DNA from: CAIMUS01 sp963708455
GTDB lineage: Bacteria > Pseudomonadota > Gammaproteobacteria > Competibacterales > Competibacteraceae
NCBI GenBank assembly: GCA_963708455.1
Contig: CAVPSQ010000010.1
Coordinates: 558,001 to 622,000, forward strand
DNA: 64,000 bases
Reading direction: 5' to 3'
Shown here: piece by piece, positions 55,215 to 62,970 of the stretch
Layout of the letters: the number at the start of each line of letters is the position of its first letter
How positions within the stretch are numbered: the stretch's first letter is position 1
Notes under the pieces: generated by a model
Seen by the model: the letters and a program-made list of their open reading frames with translations, nothing else
The model's database searches: none
Told to the model about the DNA's origin: nothing
Position numbers and translations under genes: made by a program

Positions 55215-55513
55215 AGGAGAGCCCAATGAATTCCCATAAACCGTTTTGAGATGCCGTTAGTGGGCACGGCCCACCTTGCCCGACCTACACGGTGCTCAAT
55301 CAGGGCAGATTGACCGCGCCAGCAGCTCGACCACGCTATAGTTCACGCTTGTCACGCCAAAATCCAGCTCCCGCTGGAACGGCTGCCGGAGATAATAGGG
55401 CGTTACCTGGTCGCCATGGTGGATTGGTCATCCCGATAGAGCAGCCGGTTCGCCACGCGACCAACAGGGTCCTTGAAGGTAATGGAGCGGCAACACCGAT
55501 GGCTCTACCCGTT
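55215..55513. other. stretch with minus-strand coding remains
   Basis: Read on the minus strand, pieces such as TFKDPVGRVANRLLYRDDQS and LRQPFQRELDFGVTSVNYSV look like real protein but are in different frames and interrupted. I cannot name the parent gene. The part 55015-55153 before the repeat also reads as a broken minus-strand frame (LEQRVALATQELRATLP). Confidence 0.4.
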
Positions 55514-56523
55514 TCATCGAATGGCCCTGAGCGGCTGCGGCATTTCAATCCCACAGCGGCCGGTGAGCGTTCGGGTCAGGGCCTCGAAATCCCGATAGCA
55601 AGCCAGTACGGATTGCATGTGCGCGCCGATGGCGCCGTCCGCCGGCCTTAAGGCAAACATCGGCTTACGCGCTTCCATCGCCAGCGGCATCAAGCTGCGA
55701 TAATGTTTCAGTGTACTCAGGCAGTGTGGATCATTTTCCACTGCCGGTGCCGATTTAGTCCTTTCCTCCAGCACCGCCTCCCGGTACACCTGCGGAATGC
55801 GCTTCATCCAGCGGCCATAAGCCTGTACCGGCCGGTCCAGACGAACGGCATGCTGCATCACCACATAGCCGGCCGGCGCATCTCCGCTGCCGGCAACAGC
55901 AAGGTCGGAGCGGGATTTTTCTTCAACCGCTCCGCCCACTCGGTGCGCCAGCGCCGTAAGGTAGGTCCCAGGTTGCGCAAGCCCTGCTGGGAAAAGAGAT
56001 CCGGCGCCAGCGGGATCACCACCTGCCGCGCGGCAATAATCGCCGCCCGATTGATGGCACCTAGATTCGGGCCGACATCGATCAGTACCAGTTCCGTACC
56101 GCGCTGTTCCGCCGCCTGCACGATCCCCCGGTAAAAGGCCGAGATAATCCTGAACGCCGATTCGTCGCCATCATGGCAACGTGGCCAGGCATCGGAGAGC
56201 TTGTCCTCGAAACTGGACAGTCCCAGGTCCCCCACCACCAGGCCGATGTTATCACTAACGTCCTCTACGTGCGGCGAGGCGATATTACCGATGCCTTTAA
56301 GGATCGGTCTGATCATACCCAGCACCGTATCCGGGTGCTCTTCATCCGGCCAAAGTTGCTCCAACCGGTCTTCGTCCAGAAACATGGCCGTGAGGTTGGC
56401 CTGGGGATCCAGGTCGGCGGCCACCACGCTAACGCCCAGATCGGCAAACATCCAGGCCAGGTGATAGACCAGCGAAGTTTTGCCGACACCGCCTTTATTG
56501 TTGAAAAAAGCGATCGTATTCAC
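55514..56523 (-). pseudogene. ParA-family ATPase with a late frameshift
   Basis: The N-terminal 220 residues carry the deviant Walker A motif FFNNKGGVGKTSLVYHLA, then VVAADLDPQANLTAMFL and VLIDVGPNLGAINRAAIIAA. After LLLPAAEM the frame ends at 55858, but the next frame continues PAGYVVMQHAVRLDRP, AYGRWMKRIPQVYREAVL to 55514, the normal C-terminal part. One base missing near 55885 explains it. ParA proteins bind ATP and DNA and partition or position other components. The start overlaps the stop of the upstream AlbA_2 gene by 4 bp (56520-56523). Confidence 0.8.
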
Positions 56524-57707
56524 CGGATGCTCCTGATCACCACCAGCACGCTGCCGGGTTGGAATTCAAACTCCGGCGGGGGATTGCCGTTTTTCTCCAG
56601 TTCGCGTTTCGCCAACGGCAAACCCAGCCCGAAGCGTTGCACATAACCCATGACTTTCATGGCCTCAGCCACCAGCGGATTGCGGTAGTCGGTCACTCCC
56701 TGGCCGAAGTTTTCAGGATTGACCTGGCCGTACAGTCCGCCGGGATTGCTGATTTCGATGCGGTCGGAGAACCAGTAAATCCGTACCGGTGCGTTGGTGC
56801 CTTCATAGGTGCGGTGCATGAGGGCATTGCGCGCCAATTGCTGCAACGCCACGATGGGATAATCCGGCTGCTGGATTGCACGGGCGCTCCCGATCACGTT
56901 GGTCGCGGTCGCGATATTGATTTCCAGCAGTTCATCCAGGCGTGATAACACCGCATACAAGGGGCCGGACAGCACTTTCTGATCCCGGATAGGGTCGGTC
57001 AATTCGACGCCATCGATACGCAGGAACTGTACATAAGCCCCTGGCAGCCAGCGTTGCGGATCGTGGCCAAATACCAGGATAGCGGCATAATTCGGTAGCC
57101 CGGTCGGGGTGAGAAAACGCAGCGAGGCCAACTGCTGGTCTGACGGGCGCTGGTTCTGCTCCAGCGCATCGGGAGCCACTGCTGACGGCAGGTAATCGCT
57201 CTGGAAGAACGCGAGATCGAGATCGTTCAAGGTGGCATCCGCTACCGGACGGCAATCGAACGGCAGATCGCCGGCGCGCCGGCGTTCGGCCAGGCGGCGT
57301 TCTTCTTCCGCCGTTGCCACGGCTAAGCGTGGTCCCACCCGAATCCAGACCCGACCGTTATAGCGCACCGGCGGATTGTCCGAAGGTGAGACCAACACCA
57401 CGGCCAGTTCGCATTCCCGCAGCACCTGTTTCTGTACCATCATCAGGGGCGGTGGCAGGATATTGCCATCAGAGCGCATATCCGCCAGCGTGCGCAGCCG
57501 TTCATCGGTGATCTGAAACTGAGCGCACTCGCCGTTGTCCTTCACACCGACAAAAATCACGCCTGGCTTACCGTGCCCTGGCAGATCGTTGGCATAGGCA
57601 CAAATTGCTTTGCGGATATTGTCCCGCTCGGACAATGACGGTTTCCGCTCGATCCGGTCGGATTCCATGTCGAGGAATAGGGCTTCTAACTCGGCTACAG
57701 TTAACAT
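56520..57707 (-). CDS. AlbA_2/Schlafen-type ATP-binding protein
   Basis: A 395-residue protein. Residues 1-120 are an AlbA_2 (Schlafen) domain: SDRIERKPSLSERDNIRKAI, GKPGVIFVGVKDNG, VRYNGRVWIRVGP. Residues ~270-395 are an ATPase of the GHKL-like C-terminal type: LARNALMHRTYEGTN, IYWFSDRIEISNPGG, FGLGLPLAKRELEKNG. Proteins of this structure are often annotated as transcriptional regulators or helicases and some occur in defence loci. It is the first gene of an operon with ParA. No clear promoter was found before 57707. Confidence 0.85.
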   Translation of the reverse strand: MLTVAELEALFLDMESDRIERKPSLSERDNIRKAICAYANDLPGHGKPGVIFVGVKDNGECAQFQITDERLRTLADMRSDGNILPPPLMMVQKQVLRECELAVVLVSPSDNPPVRYNGRVWIRVGPRLAVATAEEERRLAERRRAGDLPFDCRPVADATLNDLDLAFFQSDYLPSAVAPDALEQNQRPSDQQLASLRFLTPTGLPNYAAILVFGHDPQRWLPGAYVQFLRIDGVELTDPIRDQKVLSGPLYAVLSRLDELLEINIATATNVIGSARAIQQPDYPIVALQQLARNALMHRTYEGTNAPVRIYWFSDRIEISNPGGLYGQVNPENFGQGVTDYRNPLVAEAMKVMGYVQRFGLGLPLAKRELEKNGNPPPEFEFQPGSVLVVIRSIR

Positions 57708-57917
57708 CGCGATGACCTGTGGCGCCTACCTTTAAATGGCGAATGCGTTAATTGCACGACACTGGATGGCGTTAGCGGAATTCCCGTGAACTTCCAAAAC
57801 CGGCCTAACTTTGTGACTGGGCATTCTGTCGCTTGTCCACCCACGCATAAACCGTATCCTGGCTGATTGCCGGCAATGTAGCATGGCATACCTTACAGTG
57901 AATCTAAAATTGGAGTA
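57708..57917. other. intergenic stretch
   Basis: Contains on the minus strand a short frame ending ISQDTVYAWVDKRQNAQS (57800-57880), which resembles the end of a helix-turn-helix domain of an excisionase or transposase. Nothing else recognised. Confidence 0.35.
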
Positions 57918-58272
57918 CTAACAAGCCCCGACTCGTATTCGCCAGCGATCCTCAGACAATGGCGCTATCTCAAAGGTTACCGGCAGGCACTGCTGGATCA
58001 CCGCTTGGTTAGTCAGCGTATGTCGGCTGGGGCGCAGAGTGAGGAATTCGCCTCCACCGGCCAGCGCCAGGGGCAACAGCAACTGATCCGCCAGATGCTC
58101 CCCCACCGGGACACCGGCCGCCAGATAGCGGCGCACCGGTTCGGTTGCTTCCGTCGCGACCTGTTCGGTGCGCACGCCCCGCCGGCCGAAGCCGGTGAAT
58201 ACCTCTGTCACCTGTTCGCTGCGCAGGATCAGATTCAGGCAATTGCCCGGACCAGGCGAGGACACCATCACG
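57918..58272 (-). pseudogene. C-terminal part of RNA 3'-phosphate cyclase (rtcA)
   Basis: About 105 codons matching the end of RtcA: GPGNCLNLILRSEQVTEVFT, GFGRRGVRTEQVATEATEPV, GVPVGEHLADQLLLPLALAG, LTNQAVIQQCLPVTFEI. RtcA cyclises RNA 3' ends using ATP. The first two thirds, including the catalytic His region, are absent. The cut lies about 10 bp from a family A repeat (58282). No rtcB nearby. Confidence 0.75.
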
Positions 58273-58281
58273 GGATGGGTA

Positions 58282-58356
58282 GAGCCGGCGTAGCCTGGAT
58301 GGAGCGGAGCTTGCGAAGCGCAATCCAGGTTCCTCCGGTTGGCCGAAACGATGATC
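58282..58356 (-). repeat. family A palindromic repeat, copy 8 (inverted)
   Basis: AGAGCCGGCGTAGCCTGGAT, GGAGCGGAGCTTGCGAAGCG, CAATCCAGGTTCCTCCGGTT, GGCCGAAACGATGAT. It borders the truncated rtcA. Confidence 0.85.
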
Positions 58357-58418
58357 TTAGCCTGTTTGGTAGTACAATCGAATCCTTGAATTTTCATGCT
58401 TAGCCCTGGGGAGCATCA

Positions 58419-58703
58419 GTGCGGATAGATGACCTCATTTGGTTGCCTCACTTTGTTGACAAGTTGGCATGGAAACACAGCGTATCTCCAGAAGAGGTCG
58501 AGGAAGTGTTATTTTCCAAGCCTTTGTTCCACAAGGTCCAAAAAGGCCATATCCCTGGCGAAAATCTTTATACGTCACTTGGCCGCACCAAGGCGGGACG
58601 CTATCTCGCTGTATTTTTTATTTATAAACCCTCTCACGCCGCATTAATCATCAGTGCCCGTGATATGGATGAGAAAGAGAGAAAGTTATATGAGCGAAAG
58701 TAA
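58419..58703 (+). CDS. BrnT-like toxin
   Basis: A 94-residue protein of the BrnT-like ribonuclease type: IWLPHFVDKLAWKHSVSPEE, VEEVLFSKPLFHKV, GRYLAVFFIYKPSHAALIIS, ARDMDEKERKLYERK. The start is GTG 58419. The antitoxin-like gene follows with overlap (58690). The family cleaves RNA and is neutralised by a CopG-type partner. Confidence 0.78.
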   Translation: MRIDDLIWLPHFVDKLAWKHSVSPEEVEEVLFSKPLFHKVQKGHIPGENLYTSLGRTKAGRYLAVFFIYKPSHAALIISARDMDEKERKLYERK

Positions 58704-58957
58704 ATCGATCCCTGAACTGAACAGTTATGAGGAAATCGCAGAGTTTTGGGATACACATAGCTTGGCCGATTATTGGAACGATACGGAGCCAGCAGAATTC
58801 GATAATCTCAGCACAGGTAGGCCGGCATTATTTGATTCCAGTGGACAGGAATTTGTTACTCCGTATGAGACAATTGGCCCGAAGTCGAGGTGTAACCATC
58901 GAAACTTTAACTAACCTGCTACTTGAACAGCGTTTAGAAGAGATTGAAGTTCGCTGA
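58690..58957 (+). pseudogene. CopG-type antitoxin with a frameshift
   Basis: ATG 58690 opens SKSIPELNSYEEIAEFWDTH, SLADYWNDTEPAEFD, then the frame shifts by one base near 58803 (GATAATC). The next frame completes it: ISAQVGRHYLIPVDRNLLLR, MRQLARSRGVTIETLTNLLL, EQRLEEIEVR to 58957. Without the extra base it is a normal antitoxin of ~88 residues. If real, the toxin at 58419 would lack its partner, which argues for a sequence error or for a tolerated inactive toxin. Confidence 0.7.
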
Positions 58958-59002
58958 TTCGTTCGCCAGGGTGCGGCGAATCAGTTCGGTCTGGCTAAGT
59001 CC

Positions 59003-59060
59003 GTAGGATGGGTAGAGAACCCGTAGGATGGGTAGAGCGGAGCGAAACCCATCATCGCCG
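59003..59060 (+). repeat. short direct repeat CCGTAGGATGGGTAGAG
   Basis: Two copies of CCGTAGGATGGGTAGAG, the second followed by CGGAGCGAAACCCATC, a common bacterial palindrome type (TGGGTTTCGCTCCG). No gene. Confidence 0.6.
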
Positions 59061-59121
59061 GGGGGCTTCCTTCATCCTTGGAGTCATTCATGGATAATCG
59101 AAATTTCCAGGGTCAAAGGTG

Positions 59122-59310
59122 CTACATCCCGTTCACCGTGAACGCCGCCCAGTAGTAGGGATGCGCGAAGGGTTTCGCGGTGGGATAGGTTTCAGCCTGA
59201 TAACGGTAGTGGCGAATGTACTTGAGCAACTCGGCTTGTCCCTGGCTGCTTCCTCGCCCTGTTGCTGCAGGCTGCGTTTGAAAACTTCGTAGAGGGTGAT
59301 GACGGGGATG
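59122..59310 (-). pseudogene. C-terminal scrap of a CHAT-domain gene
   Basis: Minus-strand reading ends QAELLKYIRHYRYQAETYPT, AKPFAHPYYWAAFTVNGM, stop. The FAHPYYWAAFTVNG end is the CHAT C-terminus and is nearly the same as that at 60756. Upstream the frame is broken. Only ~60 codons remain. Confidence 0.65.
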
Positions 59311-59402
59311 ATCAGGTTGACCCTATCAGTAATCGGTCCAACCTTGTAGGTCGGGCACAGGACGTGCCCGACAGACGCCGCTGGTCGCCTTTTACCTTTT
59401 GC

Positions 59403-60362
59403 CTAATCCCCAAACACCGCCTCTAGCAACGGCGCGTCCAGCACCCGTTCCCCCCACATCTCCAATTGCGCCGGCTCCGCTCCCGCCAACTTTGCCTCCA
59501 CCCACCCCGGTATCGGCCCGAACCGGCGAGTCAACTGCCGTTTCAACAACAGCACCTCGCCCACTGGAATACCCTTCTCAATGCCCTCTTGTACCCACTG
59601 CTCTGCAATCGTTGTCATTATCTCACCTCCACCGCTCAAGACGGTCGTTGCCACACGGCGCAATTCATCAGGGTTCAGCCGCTCCGTACTCGGCCCCTGG
59701 GCCAGATAGCGCAGCAGCGTGATCACATAATCCAGTCCGCTCGAACTCTGCTCCAGGTCCCGCAGCAGCCCGAGAATCTCCGGCAACCGCTCCCGCAAAT
59801 CATCGCGGAAGATGTATTTCAAGGTCAGCAGCGCGGTTTGCAACATCACCGCGCCCCGCAACTCCTTGTCCCGGTAGCGACTCAGATCGATCAGATAATA
59901 GACGCAGTCCGGTATGCACTCCCGCAGCGCCGGCACATCGGCCACTGCGTCGGCAAACCGCCGGCTTACCCGCCACGCCTTCGCTCCGTGATAGACCACC
60001 ACCGGCACGATCACCGGCAACCGGCCGGTATGGCCGGCGTTCAACCACTGCTCCCAAATTCGTACCCGATAGCGCAGCAGGTCCAGCCCGATCCGCGATT
60101 CCACGTAGCTTTTGTGCTCGAACAGGACGTGGACATAACCGGTTCCGCCGCCACGCAGATCCACTTCGTACAGCAAATCCGTCGGATGCTGCGCTAGGTC
60201 CGGATCCAGAAATGAGTCCTTGCCCGCTCGCAGCGTTCCCCAATCCAGCGCCGTCGCCACCGCCGGTGGCAGGTAGCGCGCCAGAAACTCCGCCGCCACT
60301 TCGGTCCGCCCAAACACTGCCTTGAAAAACCGGTCGTGCGGGCTGTTCAACGCCGTCATCAT
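59403..60362 (-). CDS. Rpn-family recombination-promoting nuclease
   Basis: A 319-residue Rpn/PD-(D/E)XK protein: LNSPHDRFFKAVFGRTEVAA, GKDSFLDPDLAQHPTDLLYE and the EXK motif in VHVLFEHKSYVESRIGLDLL, then PVIVPVVVYHGAKAW and the C-terminal LLLKRQLTRRFGPIP tail. It is a distant paralogue of the gene at 21565 rather than a recent duplicate. ATG 60362 overlaps the TGA of a short frame before it (60359-60361), typical of coupled genes. Confidence 0.85.
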   Translation of the reverse strand: MMTALNSPHDRFFKAVFGRTEVAAEFLARYLPPAVATALDWGTLRAGKDSFLDPDLAQHPTDLLYEVDLRGGGTGYVHVLFEHKSYVESRIGLDLLRYRVRIWEQWLNAGHTGRLPVIVPVVVYHGAKAWRVSRRFADAVADVPALRECIPDCVYYLIDLSRYRDKELRGAVMLQTALLTLKYIFRDDLRERLPEILGLLRDLEQSSSGLDYVITLLRYLAQGPSTERLNPDELRRVATTVLSGGGEIMTTIAEQWVQEGIEKGIPVGEVLLLKRQLTRRFGPIPGWVEAKLAGAEPAQLEMWGERVLDAPLLEAVFGD

Positions 60363-60522
60363 GCCCTCTCCAAGGCGCCAAGAAGCGTTTTTACCCAACC
60401 TCTTAGCGCCTGGTTGATCGTTTGTTGCTTATCCAGGCGTAAATCCACGCTGATCGGCAAATTCATCACCTGTTGCGCGACCGCTCGGTCCGGTACCCAC
60501 AGCCACAGTGCACTTCGTAGTA
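60359..60522 (-). pseudogene. C-terminal fragment of an unidentified gene coupled to the Rpn gene
   Basis: Fifty-four codons: LWLWVPDRAVAQQVMNLPIS, VDLRLDKQQTINQALRGWVK, TLLGALERA, stop overlapping the Rpn ATG. An in-frame TAG lies directly upstream, so only the end of a gene is left. I cannot name it. Confidence 0.4.
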
Positions 60523-60523
60523 G

Positions 60524-60755
60524 CTATGTTAATCATGATACCGACATTCCGCACATCAACGCAACTTGTTGAATGTCGTAGATTAATTTTCATGCCAGTC
60601 ACATTAGAAAATGCCTATATAGTGTGAAATTCAAGGGGGGTCAGCCCGCCAGGTCGAACCACCCCGGCGCTGCGCGCCACCCCTCCTTATCCAAGGAAGG
60701 GAATCCATATCCACCCATATCTGACTTTCCGATATAACCTTTGCCAGAAATCACC
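60524..60755. other. intergenic stretch
   Basis: AT-rich first half, then a palindromic segment CCCGGCGCTGCGCGCCACCC with flanks AAGGGGGGTC and TCCAAGGAAGGGAAT that resembles a dispersed repeat. No gene seen. Confidence 0.4.
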
Positions 60756-61390
60756 CTACATCCCGTTCACCGTGAACGCCGCCCAGTAGTAGGGATGCGC
60801 AAAGGGTTGTGCGGTGGGATCGGTTTCAGCCTGGTAACGGTAGTGGTTTCTCCATTTGAACAATTCGGCTTGTTGCGCTGGTTTGGACTGCCGGTAACAG
60901 GTCTCGGCGTATTCCATCACCTCCCGCGCTTCCAACCGGCGCACCCAGCCCTGGGCTTCTTGCAGCGCCGCCGGTAAATCCATTCCACTCTTCAGGTGAT
61001 TGCGATAGAACCGCTCCATCAACAGGGCTGTTGAAATATCCGGTACTGACCACAGACTGCTGACCACACAGGGTACGCCGGCCAGCATAAAACCGGCTGG
61101 CAAACCGACGTATTCCTCCGCTCTGCCCTGGCGGATATTGGTGATGCCTGGCGTCTCTTTCGTGCAGCACCAGGGCATCAGCCAGAGACCGTTCGTCATC
61201 GACCTGGGCCAGTTGGTCGCAAAATGCCTGCGCCGCATACAGATAGTGATAGAGGCTGCCGCTATCTCGGCGGCGCACGACGATTTCGAATCGGCTTCAG
61301 TCGTTGCACCACGGCTACCGCCTGGGCGACGGTTTGCGCCGCATCGAACAGAATGAAATCAGGGTTCGCCAGTTGGTGCAGATAAATCAT
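60756..61390 (-). pseudogene. internally deleted CHAT-domain gene
   Basis: The start, ATG 61390 (MIYLHQLANPDFILFDAAQT, VAQAVAVVQRLKP), and RRRDSGSLYHYLYAAQAFCD, then SLADALVLHERDA, form an N-terminal domain reminiscent of CBS-type regulators. Then, out of frame, the sequence passes to GITNIRQGRAEEYVGLPAGF, MLAGVPCVVSSLWSVPDIST and FAHPYYWAAFTVNGM, the C-terminal third of a CHAT domain. The CHAT His and Cys are both gone. A large internal deletion with a frameshift explains it. Confidence 0.68.
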
Positions 61391-61415
61391 AAGGTTAACC
61401 TTTTGAGCATAGGGG

Positions 61416-61664
61416 TATCCACTTAAGCTGGGACACTTCGCAGAGTGACCGCAACGGGCCGGCGAGGACGCCGGCGCTCCCAGGATCGGTGAGGCTGACC
61501 GCAACGGGCCGGCGAGGACGCCGGCGCTCCCAGGATCGGTGAGGCTGACCGCAAACGGGCCGGCGAGGACGCCGGCGCTCCCAGGATCGGTGAGACTGAC
61601 CGCAACGGGCCGGCGAGGACGCCGGCGCTTCCAGGGTCGAGATTGTCCTGCTTTAAGTGGGTAG
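61416..61664. mobile_element. MITE-like element with four tandem family B cores
   Basis: Left end TATCCACTTAAGCTGGGAC, right end GTCCTGCTTTAAGTGGGTA. Between them a 50-bp unit (GCAACGGGCCGGCGAGGACG, CCGGCGCTCCCAGGATCGGT, GAGGCTGACC) repeats four times, the third with one extra A. The other two elements have one core each, so this one has been amplified. Confidence 0.82.
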
Positions 61665-61697
61665 CCTGAGTCTATCACCCCTTGGACTTGCTGGGCT

Positions 61698-61806
61698 CCG
61701 TTCTAATAGCGGATCGGACCTTCCGGGAGGTCCTGCGGGACCCCAGCGGCCGCATACTCGCTCGGCCCTGGCGGAAACCGGACGGTGGAAGTGCGGTCGC
61801 TGGAGT
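61698..61806 (+). pseudogene. scrap of a PIN-like gene
   Basis: Nucleotides such as TTCCGGGAGGTCCTGCGGGA, CCCCAGCGGCCGCAT and GTGGAAGTGCGGTCGCTGGA match the PIN gene at 54421 (about 54545-54655) with small deletions. No open frame of length remains. Confidence 0.65.
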
Positions 61807-61860
61807 AGTGTTTCTGGCTTTTAAAGGATTGCCAGGAACGGCCTGCGGCCTTATCCCGGC

Positions 61861-62355
61861 CTACGGTGTACTGATCTGGCCTTGCACTTCCGCCAGCTTT
61901 TTACGGACCTGCTCGGCGTGTCCCGCCGCCTTGACGTTCTTCCAGTGATGCGCCACCTTGCCCTGCGGATCGATCAGCACGGTGGAGCGGAGCACGCCCT
62001 GAGTGATCTTGCCGTACCTATTCTTATCGCCCCAGGCGCCGTAACGGCCCATCAGCTCGTGGTTTTCGTCGCTCAACAGACTGATCTTGAGATCGTGCTT
62101 GGCGATGAATTGGCGATGGCTGGCGGCGCTGTCGGGACTGCAACCCAGCACCGTGGCGTTGCAGTCCTCGAAGTCCTTCAAGCCGGTGCTGAAATCGCAC
62201 GCTTCCGTGGTGCACCCCGGCGTGTCGTCCTTGGGATAGAAGTACAACACCACCCAGCGGCCTTGCAGATCTTGCAGGCTGACCGGTTTGCCATCCTGGT
62301 CCGGCAGGGTGAACGCGGGTGCCGACTGGCCGACTGCGAGAGTTGCTTGCGTCAT
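61861..62355 (-). CDS. bcp: thioredoxin-dependent peroxiredoxin (Bcp/PrxQ type)
   Basis: A 164-residue peroxiredoxin that reduces peroxides with thiols from thioredoxin. The peroxidatic Cys is in YFYPKDDTPGCTTEACDF; the second Cys five residues later fits the PrxQ resolving position. VGQSAPAFTLPDQDGKPVSL and LLSDENHELMGRYGAWG are family segments. ATG 62355 follows GGAG and is preferred to the upstream Met at 62397. A truncated duplicate is at 38672. Confidence 0.92.
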   Translation of the reverse strand: MTQATLAVGQSAPAFTLPDQDGKPVSLQDLQGRWVVLYFYPKDDTPGCTTEACDFSTGLKDFEDCNATVLGCSPDSAASHRQFIAKHDLKISLLSDENHELMGRYGAWGDKNRYGKITQGVLRSTVLIDPQGKVAHHWKNVKAAGHAEQVRKKLAEVQGQISTP

Positions 62356-62566
62356 GATCGTTGTCTCCGGTGTTAAAGGGTCGGGCGGGAATAGCAAAGT
62401 TTAGACTTTGCTGTATTTATGTTATCTCTGAAGAGTGGAAAAGTGATTCAGCCTGCGCGGAGCCGCTCCAGGCAAGGCATGGGTGCCCCTGGCCAAACTG
62501 TCGCCTTGTGCTATGCTGGCATCGGTAGTGCGCCAGTCCAATCGTCCTTCCAAAGGAGAAATTTCC

Positions 62567-62851
62567 ATGAAAATCAATGTCAGCGTCGAAGCTACACCCC
62601 AGGAAATGCGCGAGCTTCTCGGACTGCCGGATGTCCAGTCCCTGCAGGCGGACATCATGCAGACCATCCGCGACAATATGCAACAAGGCGTCGCCGGTTT
62701 CGATGCGCTGAGCCTGCTGAAACCGTTGCTGCCTCCCCAGCTTTATTCTATGGAGCAGTTTCAAAAGGCTTTTTGGGATTTATTCACCAGCAAGAGCAGT
62801 ATCACTCAGGAAGACGCTGCCAGTTCCGGTGAACAGACTTCAAAACAGTAG
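62567..62851 (+). CDS. DUF6489-type small protein
   Basis: A 94-residue protein with a strong ribosome site (AAAGGAGAAATTTCC) before ATG 62567. MKINVSVEATPQEMRELLGL, DVQSLQADIMQTIRDN and FQKAFWDLFTSK identify a conserved proteobacterial family of unknown function (DUF6489). It has no signal or membrane segment. It lies upstream of purH on the same strand, 119 bp apart. Confidence 0.75.
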   Translation: MKINVSVEATPQEMRELLGLPDVQSLQADIMQTIRDNMQQGVAGFDALSLLKPLLPPQLYSMEQFQKAFWDLFTSKSSITQEDAASSGEQTSKQ

Positions 62852-62925
62852 AACACTCGCCGTGCAGCGCGCCGGGCGCCGCCGGCCTGGGACGCCCGCT
62901 GCGCGACGGACCGGGTTGCATTCGC

Positions 62926-62931
62926 TATAAT
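62926..62931 (+). promoter_or_regulatory. putative -10 box of purH
   Basis: TATAAT 40 bp before ATG 62971; a -35 is not clear. Confidence 0.5.
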
Positions 62932-62970
62932 TCCGCTCCCTCTCAACCCGCGTTCGACAACCGATTACTC

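Noticed and set aside
61416..61664. Four 50-bp repeats as a possible CRISPR
   Set aside because: The repeats are contiguous with no unique spacers and lie within MITE-like ends; no cas genes are present.
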